Part shown: positions 51,796 through 59,692 of the stretch, one piece after another
How the letters are laid out: each line of letters begins with the position of its first letter
Numbering within the stretch: position 1 is the stretch's first letter
DNA from: G965261055 sp965261055 [NCBI: Fibrobacteria bacterium]
Lineage (GTDB): Bacteria > Fibrobacterota > Fibrobacteria > UBA11236
Length of the DNA stretch: 64,000 nucleotides
Reading direction: 5' to 3'
NCBI GenBank assembly: GCA_965261055.1
Contig: OZ253440.1
Coordinates: 310,001 to 374,000, forward strand
Position numbers and translations under genes: made by a program
Notes under the pieces: generated by a model
What the model was told of the DNA's origin: nothing
Seen by the model: only the letters and a program-made list of their open reading frames with translations
Databases searched by the model: none

Positions 51796-52938
51796 ATGCC
51801 AAATTTACCAACAGAAGAAGGCTTTGATTGGGCCAACGAAAAAGATCAAGAACTAGATATCATAAGACCATCAGATCCTGAAATTGCAAATGGATTCGAT
51901 CAAGGGAGAGGTATAGGTTTTATTCAAGAAACTTTTAATTATGTGTTTCGGATGATAGGTAATTACACTACTTTCATACGAAGTATGTGGAATACTAGGG
52001 TTAAAGGTCGTGATATTAATTGGTCTGAACAAGAAATAGGAGATAGTGAAAACAAAATAGAAAGCTCTTCTGCAATTAAAAAAAGGATTGAATTGCATAA
52101 ACAAGAGGAAAACCCTCATAGAGTAACAAAAGCACAGGTAGGTTTATCTAATATACCCAATGCCAAGAGTGATAGCATTAGTTTAGACCGTAGTGATGTA
52201 TTGGCAACGAGTAAGGCTGTCAGGGATTTACATAATAGTGCATTGACAACGCATAGAGCTCTTCAGAGTTTAGCTGGGGTTATTGGGACTTTAAATGGTA
52301 ATATCAATAAAAAGGCTTTTACATCAAATAGAACATTTACTGATCTCAACGGCTCATTTACTACGGGTTTGTACCAATTTAGTGGAGGTATTCTTAATGT
52401 TCCAACCGGAATGTTGGTTGATCAAGACAACATATTATTAGTTCTAGGTACAAATCAGACTGCTAAACAAATTGTATTTACAAATGATTCTAGGATTTGG
52501 TTAAGAAGTAAAAATGCAGACGGGTATCCTGAATCAGAGATGAACGATTTTTTAACTAATACAGGTGCTTGGTATGAAATGGTTACAACAGCTAATACAA
52601 GCTTACCAGCTGTTACTTCACTACCTAAGGTTACTTCACTACCAGCTGTTACTTCACTACCTAAGCTCAAAGGAAGGGTTGTTATAGCCGGAAGTGTTAC
52701 CTTAAGTGGTGATAAAACTCTGCGTTTAGGTACTTATGAGGTTACTCAAAGTGGCAGTCAATTCACCATTTCTCATTATTTGGAGAACACTGACTACATT
52801 GTCAATGCGATGTGTACAAGCTCAACTTCACACAGTGGCTCAATCTCTCGAAAAAATGAAAATGATTTTATTATATATTTTGCCGATGATACGAGTGCTG
52901 AAGCTCAAAATTTTGATTTTGAGATTAGGCAGTATTAG
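51796..52938 (+). CDS. Tail fibre protein, copy 2
   Basis: The 380-residue product is nearly identical to copy 1 over the first 280 residues (two substitutions). It has two rather than three TSLPAVTSLPKV units, and the tip carries seven substitutions (for example SGDKT for SGGRT, SHYLE for SHDLE, SRKNEN for SQKNGN). The excess of tip changes fits receptor-binding diversification. Same SD and convergent layout. Confidence 0.85.
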   Translation: MPNLPTEEGFDWANEKDQELDIIRPSDPEIANGFDQGRGIGFIQETFNYVFRMIGNYTTFIRSMWNTRVKGRDINWSEQEIGDSENKIESSSAIKKRIELHKQEENPHRVTKAQVGLSNIPNAKSDSISLDRSDVLATSKAVRDLHNSALTTHRALQSLAGVIGTLNGNINKKAFTSNRTFTDLNGSFTTGLYQFSGGILNVPTGMLVDQDNILLVLGTNQTAKQIVFTNDSRIWLRSKNADGYPESEMNDFLTNTGAWYEMVTTANTSLPAVTSLPKVTSLPAVTSLPKLKGRVVIAGSVTLSGDKTLRLGTYEVTQSGSQFTISHYLENTDYIVNAMCTSSTSHSGSISRKNENDFIIYFADDTSAEAQNFDFEIRQY

Positions 52939-52940
52939 CA

Positions 52941-53789
52941 TTACTCGCAATAACGAGCAATAGTATCGTTGGTGTAGAATTCGTATTTTTTATACTTAGC
53001 CTCGTCAAAACCAGTTGTGTCTATACAATGGATGGGTTCGTTAGCTCTAGAGGCATTGTTAAGATTCCAAACAGATAAAGAATCCGTTTTGAACTCAAAA
53101 GGGAAATCAACCTTAGGGCATGTAATATCGTCACATAAATACCAAACAAAGTATTCATCAATCAAGCGATAAATTTCTGCCCAGTTCCCTTGTCTAAAAG
53201 CTTCGTAAGAAAGAGTTTTTAATGTATCAAGTCTCCATTTAGGGATGTATCCAATCGTGTCTGTGTGAAACCCTGGTACATTAAACTCTCGTTCAATAAC
53301 AACCACATGTCCAGTAACATTAAGTAAGGCAATTCGACTTATTGTGTCTCCAAATGGGAAAAAGTAATTATTCTGAATGAAGAATTGATGTGTGTTTGTA
53401 TCTGTATTAAAAGGAAAAATATTGAAAAGACCATTGGGTTGAATATAACCAAGTTTTATACCGAAACCTTGAGTGGCGTAATTATATCTTGAGAGCCTAG
53501 CTAATAACAAACTATCTTCTGGTGTCGTTGGGATTTGGCTTCTACCTACAAAATCAGGAAGAATAATACTATCGGTATAGATTATTTTACCATTTGATTC
53601 TATGGTACTGTCTGTGAAAATGGTTTTTTGTAAAAAAGCTCTCTTTTGTAGATTAGCTCTTTTAAATTCAGATGTAACTCCTGTCAGAGTTCTTTTACCT
53701 TCAGGATCGAACTTTTGGCTATTGTCTTCGAAGAGTCCGCAAGAGGCGACTAGTAATAGTAGGGTAGTGAAAAATGTTAGTGTTTTCAT
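52941..53789 (-). CDS. Fibre-linked lipoprotein, copy 2
   Basis: The 282-residue paralogue of copy 1 has the same signal peptide and C-terminal third. Differences cluster in the middle (for example YNYATQGFG for YAYARRGYG, REFNVPGFHTDT for QQFNVPGFQEDT). It is convergent with fibre copy 2. Function unknown. Confidence 0.65.
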   Translation of the reverse strand: MKTLTFFTTLLLLVASCGLFEDNSQKFDPEGKRTLTGVTSEFKRANLQKRAFLQKTIFTDSTIESNGKIIYTDSIILPDFVGRSQIPTTPEDSLLLARLSRYNYATQGFGIKLGYIQPNGLFNIFPFNTDTNTHQFFIQNNYFFPFGDTISRIALLNVTGHVVVIEREFNVPGFHTDTIGYIPKWRLDTLKTLSYEAFRQGNWAEIYRLIDEYFVWYLCDDITCPKVDFPFEFKTDSLSVWNLNNASRANEPIHCIDTTGFDEAKYKKYEFYTNDTIARYCE

Positions 53790-53840
53790 AGGTGTAACCT
53801 GTGGTTTATTGTTGCTAGTAATAATAGCAATTGGGGGTGG

Positions 53841-54234
53841 TTATTGTTTGCTTTTATAAATATAACCACTTCCTAAACCACCGATAAAAATTGCGACTAA
53901 CTTTATGATTTCGTAAACTAATTCTACTTTATTTAATATCAAACAAAGTATGGTTATAGACACAATTGAGAGAAGCAAAAGTCCTAAAAAGAAAAGTATC
54001 TTGCTATCTCTTGAGGCACGGAATTCTCTAATCTTGTTTCTATCCTCTAATTGTATTTTTAGGTCATCTTTTGCTATTTGGAAATTTTGCTATTTGGAAA
54101 TTATGGTCAGTTTCTTTTTCTCTTAACAGTATTTTTTTATTTTCTAGATCTAAAACTTTTTTAACGACCTCAGTCCCATGATGATCATTTTCATGATGAC
54201 CATTTTCATTTTGATTGTTTAGTACAGGAGTCAC
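53841..54234 (-). pseudogene. Two-helix membrane protein B1, broken by a 16-bp duplication
   Basis: From GTG 54234 the frame runs NNQNENGHHENDHHG and a coiled-coil (KKVLDLENKKILLREKE) to an exact 16-bp tandem duplication (54069-54084 and 54085-54100) that shifts the frame. The other frame gives DDLKIQLEDRNKIREF and two membrane segments (ILFFLGLLLLSIVSITILCL). Removing one 16-bp unit restores one open frame. It is paralogous to B2. Confidence 0.75.
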
Positions 54235-54410
54235 TACAAAGACTCAACTACATATTTTAAGCCTATATTTTTAGAGCCAAGAGGTGGTCTTAGGATTGTT
54301 GTTTTTTCAATTATATGAGAATCTTTTCTTATGAATGCCAAGTATTCACTTGCTGAGTTAAATTCTTTTGTTCCACCAACTGATTTTGCAATAATTTTAT
54401 TATTGAGCAT
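54234..54410 (-). CDS. Small protein A1
   Basis: The 58-residue product (MLNNKIIAKSVGGTKEFNSA...EYLAFIRK) starts 8 bases after AAAGGA. It is paralogous to A2 in the segment (KEF)(N/L)..(FI)(R/K)K and sits just upstream of the B gene, with overlapping stop and start. Function unknown. Confidence 0.5.
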   Translation of the reverse strand: MLNNKIIAKSVGGTKEFNSASEYLAFIRKDSHIIEKTTILRPPLGSKNIGLKYVVESL

Positions 54411-54553
54411 AATGTACATCCTTTACGCAATATTTAAACAATAAATAGATATTTACTATGCCAATTGTCAATGTTTTAGATGTCGTATTCAAGGTAGTAG
54501 TGACTATAGATGGAGAGTGTCAAGAAGGTGTTGTTGAAAAGAGGGATTCCTTA
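54401..54553. repeat. Leader repeat of the A/B module, copy 1
   Basis: About 150 bases (ACATCCTTTACGCAATATTT to AAAAGAGGGATT) recur at about 55151-55310 with scattered changes, and a shorter part recurs at 51497-51530. It lies 5' of each A/B pair and marks module duplication. Confidence 0.7.
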
Positions 54554-54567
54554 AGTGATAGAGATAC

Positions 54568-54921
54568 TTATTTTTTTTGCCTGTTTTCGATAACTATAGA
54601 TTTAACGCCAAGTCCAGCAATAAATCCAGCTACAATTTTGACCAAATCAAAAATGAAATCAGTTTTATCAAAGTACAAGCAACTGCCAATGAGTATAAAA
54701 ACCAATACTGCTAAAAAACTAAAAAAATATAGATGGTTTTTGTGTTTAGATGATTGAAATTCTCTTATACCATTGCGGTCTCTTAATTGTATAGTCAATT
54801 CATTATTGGCATTTTTAGAGTAAGCTTCAATTTCTTTTTCTTTTAAGTTGACTTTTGATTATTCCAGTTGAATGAAATCATGAGCCAATTGATTAGTTTT
54901 TTCAAGGTTTTCATTACTCAT
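54568..54921 (-). pseudogene. Two-helix membrane protein B2 with in-frame TAA
   Basis: From ATG 54921 (4 bases after A2) the frame reads MSNENLEKTNQLAHDFIQLE, then TAA at 54859-54861, then VNLKEKEIEAYSKNANNELT, LRDRNGIREF and two membrane segments (FFSFLAVLVFILIGSCLYF, VKIVAGFIAGLGVKSIVI). It matches B1 along its length. Internal ATG 54798 could start a shortened product. Confidence 0.65.
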
Positions 54922-54925
54922 AAAA

Positions 54926-55081
54926 TTACAATTTTACAATGTAACGAGAGTTTATTTCACTATCAAAAATGTCATCTCGTTGTGTTTCTATTGATTCTAT
55001 CGTTGGATTTTTTTTTATGAAATTTAAAAATTCTTTAGAATTACTAAATACTTTTTCGTTAGGCTTAGTTGTTTTTATCAT
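54926..55081 (-). CDS. Small protein A2
   Basis: The 51-residue product (MIKTTKPNEKVFSNSKEFLN) starts at 55081 after CTGGAGG. A promoter (TTGTAA, 17 bp, TATTAT) lies about 20-50 bases upstream. It is paralogous to A1 and followed by B2. Function unknown. Confidence 0.5.
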   Translation of the reverse strand: MIKTTKPNEKVFSNSKEFLNFIKKNPTIESIETQRDDIFDSEINSRYIVKL

Positions 55082-55150
55082 ATCACACCTCCAGTATATT
55101 AAAGTATAATAGTAAAAGTAATAATTGTTTACAACATTATACACATGAAT

Positions 55151-55310
55151 TGAGTATAATATACATCCTTTAGGCTACATCCTTTAGGCAATATTTAAAC
55201 AATATCTAGATATTTACTGTGTCAATTATCAATATTTTAGATGTCGTATTCAAGGTAGTAGTAACTATAGAAGAAGTGTGTCAAGATGGTGTTGTTGAAA
55301 AGAGGGATTA
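55151..55310. repeat. Leader repeat of the A/B module, copy 2
   Basis: This matches 54401-54553. It also contains a 14-bp tandem duplication TACATCCTTTAGGC (about 55163-55190). Where A1 has its ATG, this copy reads ATA. Confidence 0.65.
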
Positions 55311-55313
55311 TAA

Positions 55314-55796
55314 TTAATTAGGTGTATTTTTTATTATCCATTGGCTAACAATGTTAACTAGAAATCCTAGAGTCAAAGATAGGGATATTGATTTTAGAAT
55401 TTCTAAACTAGGTTTATCTAACCAATTCCATGGAGTCAACAAATGCCAAAAATAAATAAGTAAACATGATACAAGTACATAGTTTGATTAGCGAAGTAAG
55501 CTTGGAATTTTGCAGTTTGTGGCTTTTTGGTATCACCATTCATTGAACACAAATAGCAAGCAAAACGGGTAAGTTTAATATCTGCAACAGTTTTTTTCTA
55601 TGATTCTATCTATGTACTTTATTTCTTGTTGATGAGATATAGATAGCGATATTAGTACTTTGGTTACTTTGTCAATGACTTTTTGAAAAGGTTTTAGGTC
55701 ATCGTAACCCATTATATGCATCAAATCGCTAGCCCACCAAAAGTAAGCACCATTTTCTTCTTTGAAATCTTCAAAGGTTAGCAGAGTATCAGGCAT
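55314..55796 (-). pseudogene. DinD/BRO-like gene split by an A-tract frameshift, joined to membrane-protein debris
   Basis: The first frame (MPDTLLTFEDFKEENGAYFW, YDDLKPFQKVIDKV) runs to an A7 tract near 55598; one base shift gives VADIKLTRFACYLCSMNGDT and KKPQTAKFQAYFANQT, the conserved DinD/antirepressor core. After that the sequence is unrelated: MYLYHVYLFIFGIC, then, in a third frame, WLDKPSLEILKS and a membrane segment ending at 55314. Two separate genes are therefore joined and broken. Confidence 0.7.
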
Positions 55797-55941
55797 TTTT
55801 TATTTGGTCATTTGATTATTCAGCTTTGGTAGAGTGTTTCCTTCAAAAAGATATTCTGTTATACTTTATTGGTTGATCAAACATAAAAAGAACTATAGTT
55901 AATTTGTCTTTATTTGTCTACATCTCCCTTTGGCTGAATAA

Positions 55942-56304
55942 TCATATAAAGTTTTCTATACTAGTTCCTAGTTCTTTAGCCATTTTTTTTGCTACCGACT
56001 TAGAAATGGAAGTTACATTTCGTTCATATTCTGAGATGCGACCTTTTAAAACACCTACATAATCTCCTAATTGCTTTTGAGTTAAGTTTCGGTTTTTTCT
56101 AAGTATTTTTAAATTTTGTGCTGGATTATTTTTTTTATTTTGGATATTGTTCCAAACAACACTCTGTCTAAGCGGAATTGATTGTTCTTTTTCATGTAAG
56201 ATAAGATTTTTTCCATATTCTTTTTTTAAAACCTCAATCATTAAAGAAGATATTTTACCTTGAATATTAACTTTAATATGGGGCATTTCCACGACTGCTT
56301 GCAT
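55942..56304 (-). CDS. XRE-family antitoxin
   Basis: The 120-residue protein has a C-terminal helix-turn-helix (LKILRKNRNLTQKQLGDYVG, RISEYERNV), after an N-terminal HigA-like region. It overlaps the toxin gene by 32 bases and follows it, the usual toxin-first order of HigBA-like pairs. It is expected to bind the toxin and its own operator. Confidence 0.8.
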   Translation of the reverse strand: MQAVVEMPHIKVNIQGKISSLMIEVLKKEYGKNLILHEKEQSIPLRQSVVWNNIQNKKNNPAQNLKILRKNRNLTQKQLGDYVGVLKGRISEYERNVTSISKSVAKKMAKELGTSIENFI

Positions 56305-56539
56305 AATAGACCTCTATTGTAATTGTTTTTTTTTCATATTTCCAACAAGTCACCCAATTATGAGATAGGTGGCAGTGGTGTTTATTTTTTTCAAGTTTTG
56401 AATAATTAGACCATTTTGGTAAAACAGGACCTAAGTTTTCTAAATCTTTTACAAGAATTTCAAAAATATTTTGTTGAGATTTAGGCATTTTATTATAACC
56501 TTTAATCGCTTTTTTAGTTAAAAATATTTCAAAACTCAC
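56273..56539 (-). CDS. RelE/HigB-like toxin
   Basis: The product (about 88 residues) has the RelE-like core FEIFLTKKAIKGYNKMPK, then KLEKNKHHCHLSHNWVTCWK and IEVYYASSRGNAPY. Family members are ribosome-dependent mRNA endonucleases. GTG 56539 is chosen because the proposed -10 covers the base just upstream of TTG 56545; the start remains uncertain. Confidence 0.75.
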   Translation of the reverse strand: MSFEIFLTKKAIKGYNKMPKSQQNIFEILVKDLENLGPVLPKWSNYSKLEKNKHHCHLSHNWVTCWKYEKKTITIEVYYASSRGNAPY

Positions 56540-56546
56540 AATCAAA

Positions 56547-56574
56547 ATGTAACCTATTTTAGGTTACTTGTCAA
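56547..56574 (-). promoter_or_regulatory. Toxin-antitoxin promoter and operator
   Basis: On the minus strand TTGACA (56569-56574) is spaced 16 bp from TTACAT (56547-56552). A perfect inverted repeat GTAACCT-ATTTT-AGGTTAC (56549-56567) lies between and over the -10, a likely autoregulatory operator. Confidence 0.7.
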
Positions 56575-56759
56575 TATAATAATATTGATGGAATCAAAGG
56601 GTAAATTTCAATCTATTTTTTTTGCTTTCGTTTATATTTAGCGGTGGTGTAGAGTTTTTTCACCACTACATCTCTCTATGGCTAAACAAAATTCCTATTA
56701 CCCTATAAGCACAAGTAATTTTTTTTTGCCATAAAAGGCATTAACAAATGGTTTTTCAA
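56575..56759. other. Gap before the BRCT gene end
   Basis: AT-rich stretch between the toxin promoter and the BRCT-gene stop. No gene is visible. Confidence 0.5.
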
Positions 56760-57461
56760 TTAAGTGTACTTTTTTAGGTTTATTGTTGATATTTTAGTAT
56801 TTGATTTTATTTCTTTAAACAATCTTAAAAATATACCACTTCCCATTTTTTGCTCCGACCAGGATACTTTATTTTCTATAATTCCTTTTATTGATTTAAT
56901 TAAAACACATACATCATCAACATATAATTGTAATTTTTCATCGTTAATATGAAGTGGTTTTATAAATCTAAGTTCAATTATTCTATCAGCTCTTCTTCTT
57001 GTAGAAAATAAACTTTTAATAATTTTGGGTGTAGAAAAATCATTAGATATATAGTAATCCTTTTTTTCTAAAATATTTAAATTTGATTCTAATTCTTTTA
57101 AGATTAAAGATCTGTTATATGTTATTTTAAGTCTTAGTAATAGATATTTATTTATTTTTACTTGTTTTTCATTTTCAATAGGTGCTGTAGAATAGAGAGA
57201 GAAAATAAAGTCTGATTCGCTCACCATTTGTAAACCAGAATCATTTTCTATAAAAGATTTAGCTTTTGATATTTTTCTACCATAATTACTATGACACCAG
57301 TTAGGGCTACCTTTAGCTCCTACTACCAAATAGTTTAAATCTTTGACAACGCTTTTTGAAGGTATTCCACCACGAGCTCTAATTTCTCTTTTGGCTTTAC
57401 TTCGAAGCATTTCTTTTAGTCCGCCTGTGAAACAAAAAGATTTATCTTTAAATTCAAGGAT
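56760..57461 (-). CDS. BRCT-domain protein, non-standard start
   Basis: A BRCT domain is clear: EFKDKSFCFTGGLKEM, RARGGIPSKSVVKDLNYLVV and NWCHSNYGRKISKAKSFIE. BRCT similarity begins before the first ATG (57410). The frame is open back to the repressor stop TAA at 57465-57467, which is in the same frame; only ATC (57461) or CTT could start. The C-terminal about 130 residues are unrecognised. Translation by re-initiation from the repressor gene is the simplest reading. Confidence 0.6.
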   Translation of the reverse strand: MLEFKDKSFCFTGGLKEMLRSKAKREIRARGGIPSKSVVKDLNYLVVGAKGSPNWCHSNYGRKISKAKSFIENDSGLQMVSESDFIFSLYSTAPIENEKQVKINKYLLLRLKITYNRSLILKELESNLNILEKKDYYISNDFSTPKIIKSLFSTRRRADRIIELRFIKPLHINDEKLQLYVDDVCVLIKSIKGIIENKVSWSEQKMGSGIFLRLFKEIKSNTKISTINLKKYT

Positions 57462-57464
57462 AGA

Positions 57465-58067
57465 TTACATCTCCCTTTGGCTGAATAAAATTCCTACAAC
57501 CTTGTAGGCATTGGTTATTTTATTGATAGGTAGTTCTATGTCATCAAACTTGTCATTGTAGCTTGTCAGGGTGATTAGCTTTGAGTTCTTGTTTTTGGAT
57601 ACTTTCTTGATTAAGGTTGATAATTTAGTACAAATAATGTGCACACAACCCCACTCAAAGTAAGTTTGCCATTCACTGTTTCTACATAGAATATAGTCAC
57701 CATTGTGATAGTAAGGTATCATTGAATGTCCATGTATTTTAATGGCAAAGTCGCCTTGTTGTCCGTGTTCACAGGGAATATTACGGACGATGTTTTGGTT
57801 GTTGATGAGCGTACCTTCATCCGCTGAAGCCTTTATGTTGTAGAGGGGGATGGTTGGGGTGGTAGAAGAGGCTAACATTTCGCCTTTACCTGTTATTAGC
57901 CAATCAATATTAAGTCCATGTTTTTTTAATTTTTTTAATTCTTGAATTCTTAGTTCGGCATCTCCGCTTTCTAATTTACTTAGCTTAGTTTGCATAAGTC
58001 CTAACTGTTCAGCTAGTTGAAATTGAGTTAGTCCTAATTTTTTTCTATAAATTTTTAAATTTTCCAT
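57465..58067 (-). CDS. CI/LexA-like phage repressor (XRE + S24)
   Basis: Residues 1-60 form a helix-turn-helix (KLGLTQFQLAEQLGLMQTKL) and residues about 90-200 an S24 peptidase domain: IKIHGHSMIPYYHNGDYI with the catalytic Ser, and the Lys in STLIKKV. Such repressors are self-cleaved with RecA during SOS induction. It is divergent from the Arc-like and Cro-like genes, the standard lysis-lysogeny switch. Confidence 0.88.
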   Translation of the reverse strand: MENLKIYRKKLGLTQFQLAEQLGLMQTKLSKLESGDAELRIQELKKLKKHGLNIDWLITGKGEMLASSTTPTIPLYNIKASADEGTLINNQNIVRNIPCEHGQQGDFAIKIHGHSMIPYYHNGDYILCRNSEWQTYFEWGCVHIICTKLSTLIKKVSKNKNSKLITLTSYNDKFDDIELPINKITNAYKVVGILFSQREM

Positions 58068-58159
58068 ATTTATTCACTTAATTTGAATATTTTTATTGAC
58101 ATTTTATTCAATATTAGGTTATGTTTATTCCATATTAATTAAGTTAGTAGTTAAACATT
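58068..58159 (+). promoter_or_regulatory. Switch-region promoter and operators
   Basis: TTGACA (58096-58101), 17-bp spacer, TTATGT (58119-58124) is a plus-strand promoter for the early genes. Two direct copies of TTATTCNATATTA lie at 58104-58116 and 58125-58137, 21 bp apart (two helical turns); TTATTCACTTA at 58070 is a weaker third copy. These are likely repressor operators. Confidence 0.65.
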
Positions 58160-58330
58160 ATGAATAATGATAAATTTAGTAAAAAATACCCGCAATATAA
58201 TTTAAGAGTAGACAAGGAAGTCTTTGACTCCGTTCATAAAATAAGTGATGAATTTAAAAACATGCATAGAGTGTCAAAACCAGCTCATGTAGTGGTTCGA
58301 GAAACTTTTGAAAAAGCGGGGGTGTTGTAG
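58160..58330 (+). CDS. Small ribbon-helix-helix-like protein
   Basis: The 56-residue product (MNNDKFSKKYPQYNLRVDKE, FDSVHKISDEFKNMHR) has a short beta segment YNLRV followed by two helices, like Arc/ParG-type regulators. It starts 36 bases after the proposed -10. Assignment is tentative. Confidence 0.5.
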   Translation: MNNDKFSKKYPQYNLRVDKEVFDSVHKISDEFKNMHRVSKPAHVVVRETFEKAGVL

Positions 58331-58372
58331 TGATTACAGTTTTTAAAAAAGTTGCTATATTAAAGGGAAGTT

Positions 58373-58585
58373 ATGAAAGAGAACATAGTCAAGAAAACCT
58401 GCAAGGAGCTGGGTATAACACAGGTTCAGTTAGCAAAGGAATTGGGGTTGCATATAGACAAAATCACAAACTGGTCTCGTGGTGGTTCACAAGAAATAGC
58501 TACTGTTATAATCAATCTATACAAACAAAATCGTTATTTAAAAGAGAAACAAAAAATTGTAGACTCTTTTCTAAATCTCAAGTAG
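58373..58585 (+). CDS. Cro-like helix-turn-helix regulator
   Basis: The 70-residue protein has a helix-turn-helix ELGITQVQLAKELGLHIDKI and ends with a helix. It is preceded by AAGGGAAG. It is the first candidate for a Cro-type antagonist of the repressor. Confidence 0.65.
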   Translation: MKENIVKKTCKELGITQVQLAKELGLHIDKITNWSRGGSQEIATVIINLYKQNRYLKEKQKIVDSFLNLK

Positions 58586-58721
58586 AGAAAAAATTAGCTT
58601 GTATTATTACAAGCCTCAAATATAATTTATTGGAATATATCAATATTATTGTTGATTTCATTGTAAATAGTTCTTATATTTTATTAAATAATTGTAATAT
58701 AACAGTAAAAGTAGAAAAAAG

Positions 58722-58988
58722 ATGAATCTATATGAGATAGAAAAGGAACTAAGAGAAGTTTTGAAGTTAGAAGACAAATGGGCTAGTGAGTATGAGGGCG
58801 ATATAACAGATTTTCCTCTCAACAAAGAATTGGAAAAACTAAATATTGGAGAATTGGAAAAACTAAATATTGAGTTAGATTTATTAAGATTGAAAAAATT
58901 CCAATAAAAACAGAAATTAAAGTTAAAGCAAGGTAAAGAAATTAAAGGTGCAGAACTTGTGTATAATTATAATGTTAGTATAAGATAA
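58722..58988 (+). pseudogene. Early phage gene with in-frame TAA
   Basis: The frame MNLYEIEKELREVLKLEDKW...LLRLKKFQ reaches TAA at 58905 and continues in the same frame KQKLKLKQGKEIKGAELVYN to TAA at 58986. The beginning resembles Gp157-type phage proteins. A 21-bp unit is repeated (ELEKLNI twice). One nonsense change separates two parts of an otherwise continuous gene. Confidence 0.5.
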
Positions 58989-59073
58989 AGATTCAAATTA
59001 AAATGAGAAAAAAGATGAGTGAATTACAAGTATTACAAGAATCAGTACCGATACCAGTTTTAAAGAAACTGCA

Positions 59074-59685
59074 ATGCAGACAATAGATAATCAAATGAAA
59101 ATAACTAAAGCCTGCAAAGAAATAGCTCTACGAAGTTCGGTAGAAATTAAAGGGCATAGATATGTTCAAGTAGAGGGGTGGCAGACCATTGCGACGGTTT
59201 ATGGTTTTATGCCTTGTTCTCGAGATGTGGAGAGAGTATACGATAAAGATACTTTTATTGGTTGGAATGCTGTTGGAGAGCTTAGAAATAAGCTAGGCAA
59301 TGTTGTATTCACAGCTGAAGGTTTTGTTGGAATTGATGAAAAACAATGGAGTAGTGCTGACGAATATGCTTGTCGTAGTATGGATCAGACACGAGCCATA
59401 AGCAAAGTGTGTCGAGGTGCTTTTGCTCATATCATTGTGATGATGGATGCAGGTCTTGATACGACCCCAAGTGAGGAAGTCCCTAGAAATGGTTTTAAAG
59501 ACAGTAATAATTGGAAAAAAAGATATTACGAAAAAGTAAATATATACAAAGAATTTTGTGAAACTAACAATGTCAAGCCTCACTGTTATGTGTTGGTTAA
59601 GACTACAGAACTAACAGAAGATTTAGCAAATAAAAATATTGATAAAATGCAACAAAATATGAAAGAGATTAAGGCAAGAAATTGA
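59074..59685 (+). CDS. Phage recombination-associated-type protein, 5' end disrupted
   Basis: The 203-residue frame contains GHRYVQVEGWQTIATVYGF, ADEYACRSMDQTRAISKVCR and MMDAGLDTTPSEEVP, a conserved phage protein family near recombination genes. A start with good context at 59015 (MSELQVLQESVP) is in another frame and joins near 59050; ATG 59074 lacks an SD. A frameshift near the 5' end is therefore likely. Confidence 0.6.
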   Translation: MQTIDNQMKITKACKEIALRSSVEIKGHRYVQVEGWQTIATVYGFMPCSRDVERVYDKDTFIGWNAVGELRNKLGNVVFTAEGFVGIDEKQWSSADEYACRSMDQTRAISKVCRGAFAHIIVMMDAGLDTTPSEEVPRNGFKDSNNWKKRYYEKVNIYKEFCETNNVKPHCYVLVKTTELTEDLANKNIDKMQQNMKEIKARN

Positions 59686-59692
59686 AGTTGTA

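Larger units (their letters stand above)
51576..53836. repeat. Tandem cassette copy 2
   Basis: This is the second copy of the short frame, fibre and lipoprotein segment, offset by 2379 bases at its left edge and 2340 at its right edge. Confidence 0.9.
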
